From NCBI GenBank assembly GCA_947254705.1, contig CAMYCX010000009.1, positions 1 to 27,894 of the forward strand: a DNA stretch of 27,894 nucleotides, written 5' to 3'. The notes beneath the pieces were generated by a model. It ran no database searches, was not told the DNA's origin, and saw nothing but the letters and a program-made list of their open reading frames with translations. Every line of letters starts with the position of its first letter. Position 1 is the first letter of the stretch. Positions 24,355 through 27,894 of the stretch are shown here, piece by piece. A program made the translations under genes and the position numbers. This DNA comes from an uncultured Veillonellaceae bacterium (lineage in GTDB: Bacteria > Bacillota > Negativicutes > Veillonellales > Negativicoccaceae).

Positions 24355-25658
24355 GATTCCTGACGCACGATGACGACCGGCAATTCCTCATCGTCGGTCT
24401 CAACCCGTTCGATTTTGACCGGCGACTCATCCGCGACCGTCGCATCGGTCTTCGCTTTGGCCTCTTTCTTTACTGCGTCGGCTTTTGCTTTGGCCTCTGT
24501 CTTCACTGCGTCAACATTTTCCTTGACCGCGCTCTTGGCCTGTGCGTCCGTTACGGCCGCATCCGCTTTCATCGCGTCCTCTTGCGCACGACCTTCCGCC
24601 GTCGCCGCGGATTCATGCTCCGTCACCGTGGCCGGTGCGGAAGCGATTTTTGCTTCCAGTACAGCCAAGCCGTCCGTCGGGCGTGCTTTTTTATCCTTGG
24701 TCGCCGCCGAGGAAACAACAATATCGCGCGCCGTATACGTCGGTGCGCCGCTGACTTGCGCCACACCGTAAGCGGCCACCGTATCCTGCACCTGAATGAA
24801 CAGTTCCGTTCCGGCCGGCATATCCACATCCGTACCGCGTACAAAATATCCGCCGGCCAAGCCGATCGGCCCGAGCACCATCGCCCCGACCGCGGACGCC
24901 CCGACGGCCGCCGCTTCGCGTTTCAGACGTTCCTGTGCTTCCGGTCCCAACACGGTCGCAATCGGCTCATCGGCAATGCCGAAGACCTGATTGAAAGCAA
25001 TTTTGATTTCGCCGTTACGACCGAATCGTCTCGGCGGTTTCACCTTGGTAATTTCCCCGTGTCCGATGGATCCTTTCGGCAAAACCAGAACATCATCGAC
25101 AAACACGTCTTCCGACACCGTAAACCGAATCACGTCGCCTTCCTGACTGATTCGCGTACCGACGTCCTGTGCCAACGAAATTTTGAACACGGTCCCTGCC
25201 GGCACTTCCACCCGTTTCAGTTCATAGTGTTTGCCCCGATATACCGTGTCTTCCAAATCTTTGACACGTGTCCGCAACGATCCCGTCTTGAGCGCACCGA
25301 ACACCGTCCGTTCCAGTCCTCCCGCAATCTCGATAATCGGGCGATCCGTTACCTGATTTTGCAGCTGCCACTCCAACGTGTGCAACCGAATCGTCAAAGA
25401 CGGTTCCGTCGTATCGTTCTTGATGACATCGTCATACAGCGTTTCCACCTGCTCTGCCAATCCCGCTTCGCGGAATGTGCCGCCGTACACATCATGCTGC
25501 AGCTCGTTCAACCGCTCGGTCAACGCCCCCGACATCGTCTGTCCGTACAATGTCGTTTCCAGTACATCCGACTTCTCCGCCAACGTCAAGTCCGCCGCCG
25601 TAGCCGGCCATGCCAATGTCGTCGCCAATGCGGCGACCCATATCCATTGTTTCATCAT
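24351..25658 (-). CDS. Exported repeat protein of unknown function
   Basis: 435 residues. Signal peptide at about 1-22 (ends 'WPATAA'). The N-terminal third carries degenerate repeats of the form LExTxYG followed by a helix: LETTLYG (33-39), LQHDVYG (53-59), LERTVFG (115-121) and LEDTVYRG (135-142). The middle (about 150-300) is a beta-rich domain with a Gly/Ala hydrophobic patch ('GASAVGAMVLGPIGLAGGYFVRG'). The C-terminus is an Ala/Lys/Glu low-complexity helix with an 11-residue tandem repeat. I do not recognise the whole. The ATG at 25658 has GAGGAG upstream; nine codons earlier in frame is terminator DNA. It is coupled to the LptD-like gene (ATGA), so a periplasmic or envelope role is likely. 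Confidence 0.8.
   Translation of the reverse strand: MMKQWIWVAALATTLAWPATAADLTLAEKSDVLETTLYGQTMSGALTERLNELQHDVYGGTFREAGLAEQVETLYDDVIKNDTTEPSLTIRLHTLEWQLQNQVTDRPIIEIAGGLERTVFGALKTGSLRTRVKDLEDTVYRGKHYELKRVEVPAGTVFKISLAQDVGTRISQEGDVIRFTVSEDVFVDDVLVLPKGSIGHGEITKVKPPRRFGRNGEIKIAFNQVFGIADEPIATVLGPEAQERLKREAAAVGASAVGAMVLGPIGLAGGYFVRGTDVDMPAGTELFIQVQDTVAAYGVAQVSGAPTYTARDIVVSSAATKDKKARPTDGLAVLEAKIASAPATVTEHESAATAEGRAQEDAMKADAAVTDAQAKSAVKENVDAVKTEAKAKADAVKKEAKAKTDATVADESPVKIERVETDDEELPVVIVRQES
24447..24512 (-). repeat. 33-bp tandem repeat, two units, inside the exported repeat protein
   Basis: Units 24447-24479 and 24480-24512 match at about 28 of 33 positions. They encode 11-residue units of the type DAVKxEAKAKx. 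A third, diverged unit may precede them in the protein. This is likely an extended charged helix. Confidence 0.8.
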
Positions 25659-25672
25659 ATTCTCCTCTATAC

Positions 25673-25712
25673 AAAAGAATCGCACCGTCCGTGACCCGTG
25701 ACGGGGCGATTC
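25673..25712 (-). terminator. Intrinsic terminator inside the envelope operon
   Basis: The minus strand reads GAATCGC-C-CCGTC, loop, GACGG-T-GCGATTC, then TTTTG. It stands between the 151-aa protein gene and the repeat protein gene, eight bases past the stop, and ends only about 10 bases before the next ribosome site. It may lower expression of the distal genes rather than end the operon. Confidence 0.75.
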
Positions 25713-25720
25713 TGCTCGAC

Positions 25721-26176
25721 TCAGATACGTACGTCAATAATCGCCGACACGCCGACACCGTCCACCCGATTGATTTTTGTCGGGTTCTTGCTGTCGACCG
25801 GCACCAATCCGCGAATACGGAACAGTTGATCATTGAAACTGCCTTCCAGTTGGGCGACCGCTTGGACTCGATCCACGGACGCCTGCGGTCCGACCACCTG
25901 CACCGCACCGATATACCCCTTGTTACCGAGGCTGACGATCGGCACGACCTTCGTGGCATACGCCGTTTCCGCACCGCTCTGCCGGAGCAGGGTATTAATG
26001 AATCCGTCCAGCTGACCGGAGAACCGATCTACCAGGTAGCCGACGCCGCCGACCTTCAGCACGCCGCCCAACAAGCCGCCCAAATTAATCGCATGCACCG
26101 TCGCGACCGTACTCGTTCCCAACATGCCGGCCACCAACACACCCGCTAGAACCCGTTTCATCTGCTGCTTCATCAT
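25721..26176 (-). CDS. Secreted or periplasmic protein of unknown function
   Basis: 151 residues. Signal peptide at about 1-29 (cleavage after 'TVHA'). The mature part begins with a Gly/Leu/Val-rich stretch ('INLGGLLGGVLKVGGVGYLVDRF') and continues with short beta-like segments ('KVVPIVSLGNKGYIGAVQVVGP', 'LFRIRGLVPVDS', 'VGVSAIIDVRI'). The C-terminal isoleucine after alternating residues is not the usual barrel signature. The N-terminal half loosely recalls glycine-rich envelope or lipid-binding proteins, but I cannot assign a family. It is the first gene behind the promoter at 26221-26249 and AAAGGA precedes the ATG. Confidence 0.75.
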   Translation of the reverse strand: MMKQQMKRVLAGVLVAGMLGTSTVATVHAINLGGLLGGVLKVGGVGYLVDRFSGQLDGFINTLLRQSGAETAYATKVVPIVSLGNKGYIGAVQVVGPQASVDRVQAVAQLEGSFNDQLFRIRGLVPVDSKNPTKINRVDGVGVSAIIDVRI

Positions 26177-26220
26177 GATCCCGTCCTTTCTGCTTACGTT
26201 CTCATCGCTATGCTACTGTC

Positions 26221-26249
26221 ATTATACTGAAAAAAGCACGACACGACAA
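26221..26249 (-). promoter_or_regulatory. Promoter of the envelope operon
   Basis: TTGTCG (26249-26244), exactly 17 bases, TATAAT (26226-26221) on the minus strand. It begins right at the scfB stop codon and lies about 45 bases before the 151-aa protein gene. Confidence 0.75.
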
Positions 26250-27650
26250 TCAGGCGTCGGCCGCCTTTTCCCGTTCCATCAGGGCGATTTGCGCCTGAAT
26301 CATCAACGCACATTCGATCCGCTTTTTCTGAATTTCACAACTGACCTCATAAGGCACGTGAATATCGCCGGCAAACGTTTCGTTGTTCGCATGGCAACCG
26401 CCCGAGCAATAAAACTTAGCCCAGCAACCTTTGCAGGCGTCTTTGCGCAAGACGTGATTTTCACGAAACGCCCGCGGACTGTCCATATCCCGCAATCCCG
26501 TCTTGACATTGCCGATGACATACCCGTCACGCCCGACAAACTGATGACAGGGATAAATATCGCCATTCGGCACGACGGCCATATATTCATGTCCCGCGCC
26601 GCAACCGCGCAACCGTTTTTGGATACACGGACCGCGATACAAATCCATATTGAAATGGAAGAACGTAAACGGGCGTCCTTCCCGATACCGTTGCAAATAA
26701 GCCCGTGCCAATTTCTCATACTCGGCAAAAATCTGCGGCAAATATTCCTTGCGGATGGCGAATTCATCATCTTCGCCCACGACCGGTTCCATGGACAACT
26801 CGTCAAATCCCTGATCCACCATGTCGAGCACGTCTGTCGTAAAATCCAGATTTTTCGAGGTAAATGTGCCGCGTACATAGTACTCTTCACCGTTCCGATG
26901 CGTCACCGCATAGGACAAATTATCCCGTATCCGTTGATACGTTCCCTCACCGCCGACACCCGGGCGCATATCGTCATGCACTTCCTGCCGACCGTCCAGA
27001 CTCAAGACCAGACTGATGTGGTTGTCATTAAAATACTGTACTTTGCGCTCATCCAACAACATTCCGTTCGTAGTCAGCGTCAACTTGAAAATCTTCCCGT
27101 GCTTTTTTTCCATCTTCCGGATATACTCTACCGTCCGTTGCACCGTCGGGAAGTTCATCAGCGGCTCGCCACCGAAAAAGTCAATCTCGCAATGTTGGCG
27201 CGGCCCGCTGTGCGCAATCAGAAAATCAACCGCACGCCGTGCCACGTCAAACGACATCAACTCGCGCCATTTCCCGTATCCGCCTTGGCCGGCGAAACAA
27301 TATTTGCAGCGCAAATTGCAATCATGTGCGATATTCAAACACAACGCTTTGATAATCGGGCGCTCTTCCAGTGCCACGGTAAACGAATCGTCCATCGGCG
27401 CAAACAAAAATTCGCGCGCGATCAAGTCATCGACTTCCTGCATCGCCGTTGCGACATCCTCTGCCGGGTATTTCCCCGCCATCGCCGCCAACGCTTCGTC
27501 GCGATTCGTGCCGTCATACACATCGAGCAACTCGTACGTCAACTTGTCGGTCAAATGGACAATCCCGCTGTTGACGTCCATCAATATATATAATCCCTCC
27601 TGATAAAACTTATGAATCAGAGGGCGTACTGCATCCTTATCCGTGTTCAT
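26250..27650 (-). CDS. scfB: SCIFF peptide maturase (radical SAM/SPASM thioether synthase)
   Basis: 466 residues, the usual length. The radical SAM cluster motif is C111-x3-C115-x2-C118 in 'CNLRCKYCF'. The N-terminal precursor-binding region 'LIHKFYQEGLYILMDVNSGIVHLTD' matches the RRE-like start of known SCIFF maturases. The C-terminal SPASM/twitch part holds further cluster cysteines ('GDIYPCHQF', 'CKGCWAKFYCSGGCHANNE', 'CEIQKKRIEC'). Enzymes of this family (CteB of Clostridium thermocellum) install a Cys-Thr thioether bond in the SCIFF peptide. The ATG at 27650 is preferred; the frame stays open 18 codons upstream across terminator DNA. The scfA gene lies 68 bases upstream with a terminator between. 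Confidence 0.96.
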   Translation of the reverse strand: MNTDKDAVRPLIHKFYQEGLYILMDVNSGIVHLTDKLTYELLDVYDGTNRDEALAAMAGKYPAEDVATAMQEVDDLIAREFLFAPMDDSFTVALEERPIIKALCLNIAHDCNLRCKYCFAGQGGYGKWRELMSFDVARRAVDFLIAHSGPRQHCEIDFFGGEPLMNFPTVQRTVEYIRKMEKKHGKIFKLTLTTNGMLLDERKVQYFNDNHISLVLSLDGRQEVHDDMRPGVGGEGTYQRIRDNLSYAVTHRNGEEYYVRGTFTSKNLDFTTDVLDMVDQGFDELSMEPVVGEDDEFAIRKEYLPQIFAEYEKLARAYLQRYREGRPFTFFHFNMDLYRGPCIQKRLRGCGAGHEYMAVVPNGDIYPCHQFVGRDGYVIGNVKTGLRDMDSPRAFRENHVLRKDACKGCWAKFYCSGGCHANNETFAGDIHVPYEVSCEIQKKRIECALMIQAQIALMEREKAADA

Positions 27651-27680
27651 ACCCCAACCCTTTCCGTATCTCCATATGCA

Positions 27681-27709
27681 AAAAGTCCTTTGCCGAAGCG
27701 GCAAAGGAC
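27681..27709 (-). terminator. Intrinsic terminator between scfA and scfB
   Basis: A perfect 11-bp stem GTCCTTTGCCG / CGGCAAAGGAC with loop CTT, followed on the minus strand by TTTTT. It would make most transcripts end after scfA, giving more precursor peptide than enzyme. Confidence 0.9.
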
Positions 27710-27718
27710 CTCAGCAGA

Positions 27719-27868
27719 TCAGCGTTCGCGTTGTTTGCAGACCTGATTGCCGATCGTGCAACTTGTCTTGCACGCCGACTGACAGGACGTCTGGCATTCA
27801 CCGCAACCGCCGTGTTTGGCCGTCGTCTGAAGCGAGACCGTATTCAAGGTCAAAATGTGTTTTGCCAT
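27719..27868 (-). CDS. scfA: Six-cysteine ranthipeptide SCIFF precursor
   Basis: 49 residues. The conserved block 'CGECQTSCQSACKTSC' followed by T-I-G-N-Q-V-C is essentially the SCIFF (six cysteines in forty-five) signature. Cysteines are at 22, 25, 29, 33, 37 and 44, exactly six. The N-terminal leader 'MAKHILTLNTVSLQTTAKHGG' is the part bound by the maturase. The Thr at 38 right after the fourth CxxxC step is the kind of residue that receives a thioether link in the characterised homologue. AGGAGG lies eight bases before the ATG. Its promoter is outside the window or within the last 25 bases. SCIFF is very widespread in Clostridia; its biological role is unsettled. Confidence 0.96.
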   Translation of the reverse strand: MAKHILTLNTVSLQTTAKHGGCGECQTSCQSACKTSCTIGNQVCKQRER

Positions 27869-27894
27869 CTCCGCTACCTCCTCTGCTAGGTATA

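Noticed and set aside
26124..27593. 489-codon plus-strand ORF opposite scfB
   Set aside because: Antisense shadow of the radical SAM gene, with no ribosome site or recognisable domain.

Overview
The window looks like a chromosomal segment of a diderm Firmicute, most likely Negativicutes (a Veillonella/Selenomonas/Megasphaera-type organism). Firmicute traits are a T-box leader, AGGAGG-type ribosome sites, a YerC/TrpR-like regulator, a YkvI-type permease and the SCIFF peptide with its radical SAM maturase. Outer-membrane traits are a secretin, an LptD/OstA-like barrel and a small beta-barrel protein ending in Phe. The genus is a guess. All genes but one lie on the minus strand.

Region 1 (1-2932, minus): an envelope operon with a clear promoter at 2904-2932. 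It encodes a polysaccharide deacetylase-type lipoprotein, a phosphodiester glycosidase (NAGPA domain) protein, an unrecognised membrane-anchored protein and the start of a further gene cut by the window edge.

Region 2 (3125-12520, minus): wecA/tagO-like and wecB, then a complete F1Fo ATP synthase operon in the order atpZ-atpI-atpB-atpE-atpF-atpH-atpA-atpG-atpD-atpC, closed by an intrinsic terminator. The genes are tightly packed and often overlap. The c subunit carries Asp30 in helix 1 as well as Glu63-Ser64 in helix 2, a two-carboxylate rotor pattern.

Region 3 (12534-18450): a small outer-membrane barrel gene diverges from the only plus-strand gene, a D-2-hydroxyacid dehydrogenase. A bidirectional terminator follows, then a phosphohexomutase with a YerC-like regulator whose promoter is spanned by a perfect 9-bp inverted repeat. 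Next is a coupled pair encoding a YkvI permease and a class III aminotransferase-fold protein resembling isoleucine 2-epimerase.

Region 4 (18451-19203, minus): a long structured leader with a near-consensus promoter and a complete T-box (best specifier UAC, Tyr). It continues with a 70-codon ORF very rich in Ile/Val/Leu, a strong hairpin, an intrinsic terminator whose loop can pair with that hairpin, and a 10-codon ORF with a good ribosome site. The epimerase/permease pair follows. This is the least explained part of the window.

Region 5 (19305-26249, minus): a compact envelope operon encoding a secreted 151-aa protein, a 435-aa repeat protein, a short LptD-like barrel, a PilP/GspC-like periplasmic protein, a secretin and an ABC-F ATPase. 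The secretin/PilP-like pair has no pilus or secretion ATPase, pilin or inner-membrane platform gene in view.

Region 6 (26250-27868, minus): scfA (six-cysteine SCIFF precursor), an intrinsic terminator and scfB (its radical SAM/SPASM maturase). I saw no tRNA, rRNA, CRISPR array, transposase or integrase.
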